From Arthrobacter sp. TMP15 (GTDB lineage: Bacteria > Actinomycetota > Actinomycetes > Actinomycetales > Micrococcaceae), in assembly GCF_039529835.1 (NCBI RefSeq), contig NZ_CP154262.1, positions 2,170,001 through 2,234,000 of the forward strand: a stretch of DNA of 64,000 nt, in the 5' to 3' direction. The translations under genes were made by a program, and so were the position numbers. Below the pieces are notes generated by a model. The model ran no database searches, was not told the origin of the DNA, and worked only from the letters and a program-made list of their open reading frames with translations. This document shows, one piece after another, positions 33,883 to 42,452 of this stretch. Each line of letters starts with the position of its first letter. Positions within the stretch are counted from its first letter, which is position 1.

Positions 33883-34854
33883 TTATCCGCCGTCGCACAT
33901 GTGAGTCTCGTAGGCGGCAATAGCTACGGCCAAGTCCTGCCATGGCATACCCGTTGTTTTAAAAACCACCGGTTTACCTGTTACAGGAGTGGCCCGTTCA
34001 AGAACCAGCTGACCCACCGTGATGAGATCTGAGCGCGTGGCGATAGCGCCAGATTCCAATGCTTGGATCACATCTCCGGCTTCCCGAAGCGCTGAATCCA
34101 ACGATTCAACACAGACGGTAGCCCGAGCCATGAGGGCATCATCAAGCTCACGATGATCCCTATCGTGAGAGCCCATCGCCACCACAACAGCGTTTGGTTT
34201 CACTAGTGAACCGTCAAAGAGCGGCTGCTCTGATGCTGTACAACAAACAACAATGTCAGCGCTGGAAATGGAGTCATCATCACCGATAGAAACGTTCGGT
34301 ACCAGTTCAGCTGCCCGTGCAACAAGCTCCTTTGCTGCGCTTGGATTCCTGCCAAGGATCTCCACGGAAAGTAGATCGAAGATCTCGCTAAATATCTTGA
34401 TATGCTCCCAAGCCTGAACCCCCGTGCCGTAGATGAGCAGCCGCTTGGGACCGGGGGTGGCCACCAAGCTAACACATAGGGCTGATACACAAGACGTGCG
34501 CCAGTTCGTCAGTGCAATACCGTCGAGTATGGCCAAGGGGCGCTGATCGGCCCCACCGAAGAGTGCATACAAACCTTGAATAACAGGAGAGTCAGAAGCC
34601 GCATTCTTCGGAGTGATTGACAGCAGCTTTGTCCCGACGTAGTGATCATTCGAAGCAGGCATCTGCATGAATGTTCCGGCCGAGGTTTCAATCCTGGTTC
34701 TAGGAACCCCTGCCTCGGGGTCGAATCCAGCGAGCAGAAAAGCTGTCATGGAATCAATTGCCGCCTGTGCCGTCAAGGCGCTCCCAACAGCCGCCTCGTC
34801 CATGAACTCAGGGACCTTCATGGGCATTTGAGTACGATTCGTCTCTGAGTTCAT
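33883..34854 (-). CDS. Ornithine cyclodeaminase/mu-crystallin family protein, candidate ketimine reductase
   Basis: A 323-residue Rossmann protein. Family marks are GTFMQMPASNDHYVGTKLLSITP, LAILDGIALTNWRTSCVSAL and the nucleotide loop IYGTGVQAWEHI followed by SVEILGRN. Members include ornithine cyclodeaminase, alanine dehydrogenase and mu-crystallin-type reductases of cyclic ketimines such as delta1-piperideine-2-carboxylate. The last is the best fit here because the divergent operon encodes a likely pipecolate catabolic route. It sits between the solute-binding and ATPase genes. The substrate is an inference; nothing in the sequence alone decides it. Confidence 0.8.
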   Translation of the reverse strand: MNSETNRTQMPMKVPEFMDEAAVGSALTAQAAIDSMTAFLLAGFDPEAGVPRTRIETSAGTFMQMPASNDHYVGTKLLSITPKNAASDSPVIQGLYALFGGADQRPLAILDGIALTNWRTSCVSALCVSLVATPGPKRLLIYGTGVQAWEHIKIFSEIFDLLSVEILGRNPSAAKELVARAAELVPNVSIGDDDSISSADIVVCCTASEQPLFDGSLVKPNAVVVAMGSHDRDHRELDDALMARATVCVESLDSALREAGDVIQALESGAIATRSDLITVGQLVLERATPVTGKPVVFKTTGMPWQDLAVAIAAYETHMCDGG

Positions 34855-34915
34855 TACTCCGGAATCCTCCCTATCGGTGGGTACTTTCCTTACAGACGAG
34901 CATCATTCATTGCCC

Positions 34916-35761
34916 TTATTCCACCAAACGAGGTTCGCCAGTGTCTGCCGCGGTTGCCGGCAAACCATAGGACTCCAAAACTTGCACGATCTTTCCATCA
35001 GTTTTCATGGACGTGATTGAGGCGTTGATGGCCTTCGTCAGATCAGCCTTGTCCTTGGAAACCGGGAACCCAATTTGGGCTGGCTCTTTAGAGGCAATGA
35101 CGCGAGGGTCCGGAGCCGCACCAACCACCTTGTACGTGGAATCTCCCTTGTACATTTCAACAGCTGATCCGTACCCGTCAATGCCAACCTCAATGCGGCC
35201 GGTCTTAAGATCTGCTTGCATCTCCACAGCGCTTGGATAGATGGTCAAATTTGATCCCATCACCTTTTTCATGTCAGCAACCCACAGATATCCATCTACA
35301 GTGCCAACTTTCATACTTTCCAGCTTTGGAATCTCGTTCACACCGGCCTCAGAAATGAATCCCATCTCATCGGTATAGATCGGGTCCGTAAGATCAACGA
35401 TCTTGGCTCGAATTGCTGTGCGGTAGTAGCAACCGATGGCCACATCGGCCCGGCCGCTTTGTACTGCAGGAATTGTGCCCGCGTACGAGGTGGATTCTAC
35501 TTTGACTTCCAAACAGTTTTTGGCTGCAAATTCCTTGATGACATCAGCGTCGACTCCGGTGAGCTTGCCATCCTTGTTCGAAGAGAATGGCGGGAACTCA
35601 GGCGCCGCTACGGTCAGGAACCCTTCAGACATGGTCTTGAAACTCGACTCTGGTGTGCAGTCCTTCGCAACGCTGCTGACCTCGCTGCCGCCACACGCAG
35701 AAAGGGACAAAGCAAGCAACCCTAGCGATGCGGTACCTACCAAAAATTTACGAATGTTCAT
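34916..35761 (-). CDS. Amino-acid ABC transporter substrate-binding lipoprotein
   Basis: A 281-residue protein with a lipoprotein signal (LLALSLSACGG, lipobox LSAC, Cys about 23) and the family 3 binding fold: LTVAAPEFPPFSSNKDGKLTGVDADVIKEFA, then VQSGRADVAIGCYYRTAIRAKIVDLTDPIY and VGTVDGYLW. It captures an amino acid or similar small molecule outside the cell for the two permeases. First gene of the minus-strand operon, with AGAGGA before the ATG; about 250 bp separate it from the divergent GntR gene, so both may be under that regulator. Confidence 0.93.
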   Translation of the reverse strand: MNIRKFLVGTASLGLLALSLSACGGSEVSSVAKDCTPESSFKTMSEGFLTVAAPEFPPFSSNKDGKLTGVDADVIKEFAAKNCLEVKVESTSYAGTIPAVQSGRADVAIGCYYRTAIRAKIVDLTDPIYTDEMGFISEAGVNEIPKLESMKVGTVDGYLWVADMKKVMGSNLTIYPSAVEMQADLKTGRIEVGIDGYGSAVEMYKGDSTYKVVGAAPDPRVIASKEPAQIGFPVSKDKADLTKAINASITSMKTDGKIVQVLESYGLPATAADTGEPRLVE

Positions 35762-36013
35762 GGTGATCCTCTTTGATCAGAACTGACCTAAGTCAGAATT
35801 TGCGGTAAACGAACAAAGCAATAATAGTGATGTATGACACACAATCGATTGTCGATAACCAATCTGCAGGGAAATTAGTGATATGTCAAGCGTTCGTAAG
35901 CAAGAGTCGCATTGATCCAGACGGCTCGACCGCAAAGACCGTCGCAGATCGGCACTGACGTGACCTAGTGTTATGGAAGTGTTATCGAGTGTGACCATCA
36001 CCTGAGGAGCAAA

Positions 36014-36679
36014 ATGCAGGAGCAGCCAATCGCAGTAACCGGATTACGCGCACTGGGTGAGGGCCGGGCGACTCTACGAGATGAGGCTCTCTCCATTGTC
36101 CGCCGCGCGATGATGTCAGGTGCCATGCAACCGGGGCGCATTTATTCGGCCAATGCTTTAGCGATTCAGCTTGGCGTTTCCAATAGTCCGGTGCGAGAAG
36201 CCATGATGGCACTCAGCGAGAAGGGACTTCTGGAAGTTGTCAGAAATAGAGGATTCCGTGTTGTTGAAATGAGCGCGGCAGATCAGCAAGAAGTTTACGA
36301 TCTAAGAATGCTGGTGGAAGTAACGGCCATTGGACGAGTAGCTGAACGCGGGGTGAACACTACTGACGCAGCACGGCTCACCAAGCTTGCCGAAGACACC
36401 GTCGCCACCTCGAAGGACGATAATATGGTCGACTATCTCGAGGCTGACCAGAACTTCCATCTAGGCATAGTTGAGTTGCTTGGTAATTCCCGGATGACCA
36501 AAATTGTAGAAAACCTTCGCGACCAGAGCCGAATTAGCGGTTCGTACTATCTGGCGGAACGAGGGCTACTGGCAATCAGTGCTGCCGAACACCTGCCCAT
36601 TCTGGAAGCACTCCTGGCCGGCAACCGCGTTCGAGTCGAAGAACTGATGGCTGCGCACTTAAGCTACTCGCTGCCCTAG
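36014..36679 (+). CDS. GntR family regulator, FadR/FCD type
   Basis: A 221-residue regulator with an N-terminal winged helix (residues about 20-80: RDEALSIVRRAMMSGAMQPG, then ALAIQLGVSNSPVREAMMALSEKGLLEVVRNRGF) and a C-terminal FCD effector domain (DLRMLVEVTAIGRVAERG, DYLEADQNFHLGIVELLGN). GAGGAG lies before the ATG. It is placed between the minus-strand importer operon and the plus-strand catabolic operon and probably represses one or both; a palindrome at 36895-36908 is a candidate site. The effector is likely a pathway substrate or product. Confidence 0.9.
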   Translation: MQEQPIAVTGLRALGEGRATLRDEALSIVRRAMMSGAMQPGRIYSANALAIQLGVSNSPVREAMMALSEKGLLEVVRNRGFRVVEMSAADQQEVYDLRMLVEVTAIGRVAERGVNTTDAARLTKLAEDTVATSKDDNMVDYLEADQNFHLGIVELLGNSRMTKIVENLRDQSRISGSYYLAERGLLAISAAEHLPILEALLAGNRVRVEELMAAHLSYSLP

Positions 36680-36865
36680 TCACTGCCCGGGTCACTCCTG
36701 TGTGAAGTTGTTTTTGAGCCGTGAGCCGGTTAAGAAACAAAGCACCCACCCCAGAAGCCGTCAGCGCAGCGCTCTACGCCCGCACAGCTGCACCCAGCAG
36801 CGCAAAAAAACTGTGGGGCACTACGTGCAATAACGACTGAAGCGAAAATCCGTTTCACCAAACAC

Positions 36866-36908
36866 TTGACGTAGATCACATCCGCACTCACTATGGTTAT
36901 ATATAACC
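36866..36908 (+). promoter_or_regulatory. Promoter and palindromic operator of the catabolic operon
   Basis: TTGACG (36866-36871) and CACTAT (36889-36894) with a 17-bp spacer form a plausible promoter. The perfect palindrome GGTTATATATAACC (36895-36908) covers the expected transcription start, about 60 bases before the first gene. This is a good position for repression by the GntR protein encoded just upstream. Confidence 0.55.
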
Positions 36909-36970
36909 CGTTACCGATAGTTGATACCTACAGCGTTGTGGGCGTCGGCACTTCTGAGTCAGGAGGATCA

Positions 36971-38161
36971 ATGTCAAAGTTGGTCTCGCTCAATCTCCCA
37001 GTTGGTACCAGCCAGCCCACCCACGCTGATGTGGTCATTGTTGGGGGCGGCGTCATGGGAACCAGCATTGCTTTCCATCTCGCTGAAGCTGGAGTACGCA
37101 ATATAGTCCTGATCGAAAGGGCTGAGTTGGGCCGCGGTTCCTCGGCCAAACCTCTTGGAGGCGTGCGGGCCACGTTCTCCGACCCAGCAAATATTATTTT
37201 GGGCCAACGAAGCCTTCGCTCGTTTGAGAACTTCAATGATCGCTTCAAGACTGATATTGGATTACGCAAAGTAGGCTACCTTTTCCTATGCAGAAGCGAG
37301 GCTGAACTGCTCGCCTGCGAACAAAGCACTCACATTCAGAATCGGTTAGGAAGCAACAGCCGGATGGTTTCGCCAACCCAGGCGGTAGAAATCAATCCAT
37401 TCCTGAGGCAAGAAGCGCTTGTCGGGGCTTCCTTTTCTCCAGAAGACGGATTTGCTGAACCCGAAAAAGTGGTGCATGCCTATGCACAGGCGGCACGTAG
37501 TTTGGGCGTGCACATCCTTGAACACACAGAGGTCATGGACGTTTCCACCGCCGGCGGTAGTATCAGCGCTGTCACCACCAACCGTGGAACGATCCAAACC
37601 AGCGCTGTCATTTGCTGCGCGGGCGCGTGGTCCCAGCGCGTAGGAGAAATGGTTGAGGTCAACCTTCCAGTGACACCCGTTCGACGACAAATCGGTATGA
37701 CACCGCAGCTAAGTACACCCATGCCGACAGTCCCCTTCACCTTGGACCTTTCCACCACCATGTACTTCCACAACTACGCCAACGGTATGCTGCTTGGAAT
37801 TTCCAACTCAGACCAGAAGCCAGGGTTCAACCGGGATTTCACTCACGAATGGCTCTCCGAGTTCAATGCAGCAGCACGAATCTGTGCCCCAGCGCTGGCA
37901 GAGCCAGAGCTTGCCCAAGGCTGGGCGGGCCTTTACGAAAATACACCTGATCACAACGCATTGATCGGCGTTTCGAAAACAGTCCAGGGCTTTTACTACG
38001 CCACCGGATTCTCCGGCCATGGATTCCTTCAGGGACCAGCCGTGGGCGAGCTCATCAGAGACCTGTTCTTGGGCCGGGAATCGTTCATTGATCACAGCTC
38101 GTTTTCCGCTGACCGTTTCACGGAGGCAGCCAAACTTTTCCAAGAAGTACACATTATCTAA
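36971..38161 (+). CDS. FAD-dependent amine oxidase (DAO family), candidate pipecolate oxidase
   Basis: A 396-residue flavoprotein. DVVIVGGGVMGTSIAFHLAE with the downstream IVLIERAELGRGSSAKPLGG is the FAD-binding site; the DAO fold continues with VICCAGAWSQRVG and GLYENTPDHNALIG, and ends with YYATGFSGHGFLQGPAVGELI. Related enzymes are sarcosine oxidase, D-amino-acid dehydrogenases and L-pipecolate oxidase. Start at 36971 follows CAGGAGGA; the longer frame begins in the operator. With HglS, ALDH7-like and D-2-hydroxyglutarate enzymes downstream, oxidation of pipecolate to piperideine-6-carboxylate/2-aminoadipate semialdehyde is the most economical role. Confidence 0.85.
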   Translation: MSKLVSLNLPVGTSQPTHADVVIVGGGVMGTSIAFHLAEAGVRNIVLIERAELGRGSSAKPLGGVRATFSDPANIILGQRSLRSFENFNDRFKTDIGLRKVGYLFLCRSEAELLACEQSTHIQNRLGSNSRMVSPTQAVEINPFLRQEALVGASFSPEDGFAEPEKVVHAYAQAARSLGVHILEHTEVMDVSTAGGSISAVTTNRGTIQTSAVICCAGAWSQRVGEMVEVNLPVTPVRRQIGMTPQLSTPMPTVPFTLDLSTTMYFHNYANGMLLGISNSDQKPGFNRDFTHEWLSEFNAAARICAPALAEPELAQGWAGLYENTPDHNALIGVSKTVQGFYYATGFSGHGFLQGPAVGELIRDLFLGRESFIDHSSFSADRFTEAAKLFQEVHII

Positions 38162-38182
38162 TCCTTCGAAAGGAGCAATATT

Positions 38183-39583
38183 ATGAGATCACTGAAAACT
38201 TGGGAACTTCGTGCCGAGTTCGCTAAACGGCTTTCCACCATGTACGGCAATGAAGTTCCTGCCTACAACGACCTCGTAGAGGTATCCACGTCAGTCAACG
38301 AAGACTATGTCGCTAAGAATGGTGCAGAAGCAGAACGCCTCGGAAGCATCGCACGTGTCACGGCAGAGCGGCACGGAGCAATCCGTGTTGGGTCAGCCGA
38401 AGAAATGTCTCAGGTAGCTCGAGTTTTTGCTGCGTTTGGGATGTTTCCTGTGGGTTTCTATGACCTTCGGGACGCATCTTCAAGTTCCGTGCCGGTGGTT
38501 GCTACAGCCTTTCGACCCATTGATGAGCAGGAGCTTGCAAAAAATCCTTTCCGCGTTTTCACCTCGATGTTGGCGGCCGAAGATCCGCGGTTCTTTGACG
38601 CGGAACTACAAGCTGAACTTGCTGCGTTCATTGGTGCCCGGGAACTCTTCTGTCCGGAGCTTCTGGAACTGGCAGACTATGCGGTCAGCGTTGATGAGCT
38701 CCCTCAGGAGAGAGCGGATCGTCTTTTAGAACTAGCGACGGCGTCGCTGGAACTCTCCAGCGACCCTGTTGATTACCAGTGGTACAAAAAACTTGAGGCA
38801 ATTTCCGCAGTTGCTGCCGACATTGGTGGAGTGAGCAGTACACATATTAACCACCTCACACCCAGGGTTCTTGACATTGACGATCTCTACGAGCGGATGC
38901 AGTCACGTGGAATTTCCATGATCGATGAAATACAGGGGCCACCGAGGTGGGATGGTCCAGATGTCCTGCTGCGGCAGACCTCCTTCCGGGCGTTGGGTGA
39001 AAATAGAGTCTTTCGCTATGCGGATGGGACAACCAATGAAGGCCAACTCCGTGTGCGTTTCGGGGAGGTCGAGGCCCGTGGAATCGCTTTGACCCCAGCA
39101 GGGCGTGACTTGTATGACCGAATGGTTGCGGAGGCCGAGCGACGGTTGGCCAACTCGGCTAACAGTGCAACACGCGCTGGTGTAGCTGCTGAGGTCTGGG
39201 CGGAAGAGCTCCCCCAGACGGAGCAGGAGCTGGCCGCGCGTGGTTTGGCATTCTTCACTTTCGGTTTGGATGAAACTGCACACGCCAGCGCATCTGTTCC
39301 CGAAACCATCTCTCTACGCGAGTTAATCACGGCTGGGATCGCTGTGCCCCAACCCATCGTCTACGAAGACTTTCTCCCACGCTCAGCAGCTGGCATTTTT
39401 CAATCGAACTTGACCGAGGAAGGCTCAAAAGATGAGAGCCAGACCGGCACAAGTTACGACATCAACCGCATGTCCTCGATCATCGGCGCAGAAGTTCATG
39501 ATCCCAATACTCTCTACCAAAAACAGCAGGATCATTCTGTTGCAGCCTTAGCCGAACTCCTCAAAATCAGCATCACCCACTAG
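38183..39583 (+). CDS. hglS: 2-oxoadipate dioxygenase/decarboxylase (HglS, DUF1338)
   Basis: A 466-residue protein of the former DUF1338 (YdcJ) family, now known as Fe(II)-dependent 2-oxoadipate dioxygenase/decarboxylase, giving D-2-hydroxyglutarate and CO2. Visible marks are RVTAERHGAIRVG (His64 and Arg68), STHINHLTPR (His221/224), LRQTSFRAL, and FGEVEARGIALTPAGRDLYD (Glu295/297); these fit the metal triad and substrate arginine. It begins 21 bp after the oxidase stop with GAAAGGAG upstream. It gives the best functional handle on the operon, since the enzyme is known from D-lysine and pipecolate degradation. Confidence 0.88.
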   Translation: MRSLKTWELRAEFAKRLSTMYGNEVPAYNDLVEVSTSVNEDYVAKNGAEAERLGSIARVTAERHGAIRVGSAEEMSQVARVFAAFGMFPVGFYDLRDASSSSVPVVATAFRPIDEQELAKNPFRVFTSMLAAEDPRFFDAELQAELAAFIGARELFCPELLELADYAVSVDELPQERADRLLELATASLELSSDPVDYQWYKKLEAISAVAADIGGVSSTHINHLTPRVLDIDDLYERMQSRGISMIDEIQGPPRWDGPDVLLRQTSFRALGENRVFRYADGTTNEGQLRVRFGEVEARGIALTPAGRDLYDRMVAEAERRLANSANSATRAGVAAEVWAEELPQTEQELAARGLAFFTFGLDETAHASASVPETISLRELITAGIAVPQPIVYEDFLPRSAAGIFQSNLTEEGSKDESQTGTSYDINRMSSIIGAEVHDPNTLYQKQQDHSVAALAELLKISITH

Positions 39584-39628
39584 ACCACACGCATTCCTTT
39601 AGAAAAAGAAAATCACAAGGAGAATCCC

Positions 39629-41158
39629 ATGACTGAAACACTTACTCAAAACACCGAACTAACATCCAAAGTTCGGTCCTCGCTGGAGGCTTGTGGAGTC
39701 GATATTGACGCTTTGAGCGGCGCCCACGAAGCCCTCTCTCCGTTGACTGGCGAAATCCTCATGAACCTGCCGGTTAACACTGAAACCGAAATAGATACTA
39801 TGATCGCTCAGGCCGCAGAAGCCTTCAAGACCTGGCGTGACGTCCCGGCCCCTGTCCGCGGCAACCTGGTTAAACGGTGGGGTGAACTCCTAACACAGCA
39901 CAAGGGCGATCTAGCAGTCATAGTCACCGCGGAGGCCGGAAAAATCACTTCAGAGGCACTGGGTGAAGTGCAGGAAATGATCGACATCTGTGACTTCGCC
40001 GTAGGCCAGTCCCGCCAGCTGTACGGGAAAACCATGCCATCGGAGCGTCCAGGCCACCGATTGATGGAGACCTGGCATCCACTTGGCGTGGTCGGGATCA
40101 TCTCTGCGTTTAACTTCCCAGTCGCGGTCTATGCGTGGAACACAGCGCTTGCTTTGGTCTGCGGAGACACTGTTGTGTGGAAGCCCTCAGGCATGACGAT
40201 GCTCAGTGCCATAGCAGCTGATGCGCTGCTGGCTCGCGCAGCCCAAGAAGTCGGAGCGCCCAAAAACCTGCACAAATTGGCCCTTACCGATCGGGTAGGC
40301 GGACAACTAATAGTGGATGATCCCCGTATTGCACTGGTTTCAGCCACCGGCTCAGTCCGGATGGGGCAAGAAGTTGCCCCGCGTGTAGCTCAGCGGTTCG
40401 GCCGCGCACTCTTAGAACTCGGCGGCAACAATGCTGCCATCGTCACCCCTTCAGCAGACCTGGATCTTGCGTTGCGGGGTATTGTCTTTGCTGCCGTGGG
40501 AACAGCAGGTCAACGGTGCACCTCCATGCGGCGCCTAATTGTGCACGAGTCCATTGTTGATGATCTGACACAGAAACTTGTTAGCGCCTACGGGACCTTG
40601 CGCATTGGCACCCCGTTAGATGAGGAGAATTTGATCGGTCCCCTAATCAATAAGTCCAGCTTCGAGGGGATGCAGAATGCCCTTACCGCGGCGAAGGAAC
40701 AAGGCGGCACCGTACTGTGCGGTGGCGCAAGGGTTAAAGCAGACGAGCAGCCTGGCGCCTACTACGTGGAACCGGCAATTGTGCGCATGCCATCTCAAAC
40801 ACCCGTGGTCAAAGATGAGACGTTCGCGCCGCTGCTGTACGTGATGAGCTACACAGACTTTGATGACGCCGTCGCTTTGCAAAACGATGTTCCGCAGGGC
40901 CTCTCCTCAGCCGTTTTTACCAACAATCATGCCGAAGCTGAGCAGTTCCTGTCCGCGGCCGGCTCCGATTGCGGAATTGCGAACGTGAACATCGGTACCT
41001 CTGGTGCTGAAATCGGTGGCGCTTTTGGGGGCGAGAAAGAAACTGGTGGTGGTCGCGAATCAGGCGCCGATTCCTGGAAGGTATACATGCGCCAAGCCAC
41101 GAACACTGTTAATTACTCGGGCGAACTGCCTTTGGCACAGGGCGTGAAGTTCCTCTAA
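39629..41158 (+). CDS. amaB: ALDH7-like aldehyde dehydrogenase, candidate 2-aminoadipate semialdehyde dehydrogenase
   Basis: A 509-residue NAD-dependent aldehyde dehydrogenase. FNFPVAVYAWN (oxyanion Asn), WKPSGMT, LELGGNNAAIV (general-base Glu) and GTAGQRCTSMRRL (catalytic Cys) are present, as are the C-terminal GTSGAEIGGAFGGEKETGGGRESG residues typical of the antiquitin/ALDH7 group, which oxidises 2-aminoadipate 6-semialdehyde to 2-aminoadipate. That fits the neighbouring pipecolate-oxidase-like and HglS genes exactly. AAGGAG before the ATG. A strong stem-loop lies between it and the next gene. The symbol is given by analogy. Confidence 0.87.
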   Translation: MTETLTQNTELTSKVRSSLEACGVDIDALSGAHEALSPLTGEILMNLPVNTETEIDTMIAQAAEAFKTWRDVPAPVRGNLVKRWGELLTQHKGDLAVIVTAEAGKITSEALGEVQEMIDICDFAVGQSRQLYGKTMPSERPGHRLMETWHPLGVVGIISAFNFPVAVYAWNTALALVCGDTVVWKPSGMTMLSAIAADALLARAAQEVGAPKNLHKLALTDRVGGQLIVDDPRIALVSATGSVRMGQEVAPRVAQRFGRALLELGGNNAAIVTPSADLDLALRGIVFAAVGTAGQRCTSMRRLIVHESIVDDLTQKLVSAYGTLRIGTPLDEENLIGPLINKSSFEGMQNALTAAKEQGGTVLCGGARVKADEQPGAYYVEPAIVRMPSQTPVVKDETFAPLLYVMSYTDFDDAVALQNDVPQGLSSAVFTNNHAEAEQFLSAAGSDCGIANVNIGTSGAEIGGAFGGEKETGGGRESGADSWKVYMRQATNTVNYSGELPLAQGVKFL

Positions 41159-41166
41159 GAATCTCT

Positions 41167-41203
41167 GTTGGTGGCGTCGCTCTACCAGGACGACGCCACC
41201 AAC
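41167..41203 (+). terminator. Stem-loop inside the catabolic operon
   Basis: GTTGGTGGCGTCG (41167-41179) and CGACGCCACCAAC (41191-41203) form a perfect 13-bp GC-rich stem with an 11-nt loop, 8 bases after the aldehyde dehydrogenase stop. Without a T-run it may act as a partial terminator or an RNA-stability element that sets different levels for the last two genes. Confidence 0.55.
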
Positions 41204-41269
41204 ACGCTGTGCGTGGATTTCCTTGACAAGCACCACCGTTGACATCAATTTATTAGGGAGTAACTGGCA

Positions 41270-42409
41270 ATGACGAGTCTGTTCGACATGATGGATGAGT
41301 GGGGCCCTGAAAAGATCGTCACGGTCAGTGATAACAAAACAGGCATGAAGGGAGTCCTTGTTATTGACAACACCGCACGCGGCATGGGCAAGGGTGGCAC
41401 CCGGATGCAACCCAACGTCAGTGTTGATGAGATTGCACGTCTAGCCCGTGTCATGACCTGGAAATGGGCTGGCGTTGATTTGTTTTTTGGTGGCGCCAAG
41501 GCAGGCATCCGAGCAGACCCCCACTCCCCCCACAAAGAAGCAATTTTGAGGTCTTTTGTCCGGGCGCTGAGCAACGAGGTCCCCTCAGAGTATGTTTTTG
41601 GTCTAGACATGGGACTAACCGAAGACGACGCCGCCATCATTGTCGATGAACTCGGAGATCGCGGTGCCGCGGTAGGAACGCCTTACGATCTAGGCGGGGT
41701 GCCGTATGACCAGCTCGGCATCACAGGCTACGGAGTTGCGGAAGTGACAGATGAGGCTGCCCTGGCTGTTGGTTTACAGGGTCAGCGTGTAGCCATCCAA
41801 GGATTCGGTGCAGTGGGTCATGCTACTGCCGCGCGTTTGCACGAGCTCAATTACAGCATTGTATCCATCTCCACCGCGGAAGGAGCCTTGTACAATCCAG
41901 CAGGATTGGACGTTCCTGAAATGCTGGCTATGCGCGCACGTTCCGGGGATGGTTTTGTCAAGGAATTACCGCAATTCGCCATTCCCATGGGCAGTGAACT
42001 CTTCGTGGACGCCGACATAGCGATTCCTGCCGCGTTACAGGACGTCATCAACGAAAATAACGTAGGAAAGATTTCGGCGAAAATGGTGGTGGAAGGTGCC
42101 AACCTTCCCACGAACGCCGCCGCTCAACAGGCCCTTCACTCCTCCGGCATCACAGTAGTCCCGGATTTCGTTGCCAATGCCGGCGGCGTTGTGAGCGCAG
42201 CGTTCGCCATGGAAGCGCGCTATTCCCCGTTCCGCCCCGAAACCGAGCAAATCTACAGTGCCGTTTCAACCAAGCTCCGGGCAAATACCAACACAGTGCT
42301 AGCAGAGGCAGAGAAACTGGACTCCACGACTCATCATGCAGCCCGCGCACTTTCTCAAGATCGGGTACTCCGCGCCATGAAGTACCGCGGTAAGCCGCTT
42401 CAGTACTGA
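41270..42409 (+). CDS. Glu/Leu/Phe/Val-type amino-acid dehydrogenase
   Basis: A 379-residue NAD(P)-dependent oxidative deaminase. VLVIDNTARGMGKGGTRM, the lysine-containing MTWKWAGVDLFFGGAKAGI and the Rossmann loop VAIQGFGAVGHATA are family marks, with NAGGVVSAAF and the GANLPTNAAA motif further on. Members act on glutamate, leucine, phenylalanine or valine. In this operon, between the 2-aminoadipate-forming and 2-oxoadipate-consuming enzymes, it could deaminate 2-aminoadipate to 2-oxoadipate in place of the aminotransferase usual in Pseudomonas. That role is inference. GGGAG lies 9 bases before the ATG. Confidence 0.88.
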   Translation: MTSLFDMMDEWGPEKIVTVSDNKTGMKGVLVIDNTARGMGKGGTRMQPNVSVDEIARLARVMTWKWAGVDLFFGGAKAGIRADPHSPHKEAILRSFVRALSNEVPSEYVFGLDMGLTEDDAAIIVDELGDRGAAVGTPYDLGGVPYDQLGITGYGVAEVTDEAALAVGLQGQRVAIQGFGAVGHATAARLHELNYSIVSISTAEGALYNPAGLDVPEMLAMRARSGDGFVKELPQFAIPMGSELFVDADIAIPAALQDVINENNVGKISAKMVVEGANLPTNAAAQQALHSSGITVVPDFVANAGGVVSAAFAMEARYSPFRPETEQIYSAVSTKLRANTNTVLAEAEKLDSTTHHAARALSQDRVLRAMKYRGKPLQY

Positions 42410-42452
42410 CTGATCACATCTGCCACACTCTGGAGAGGGATTCCCACAGCAC

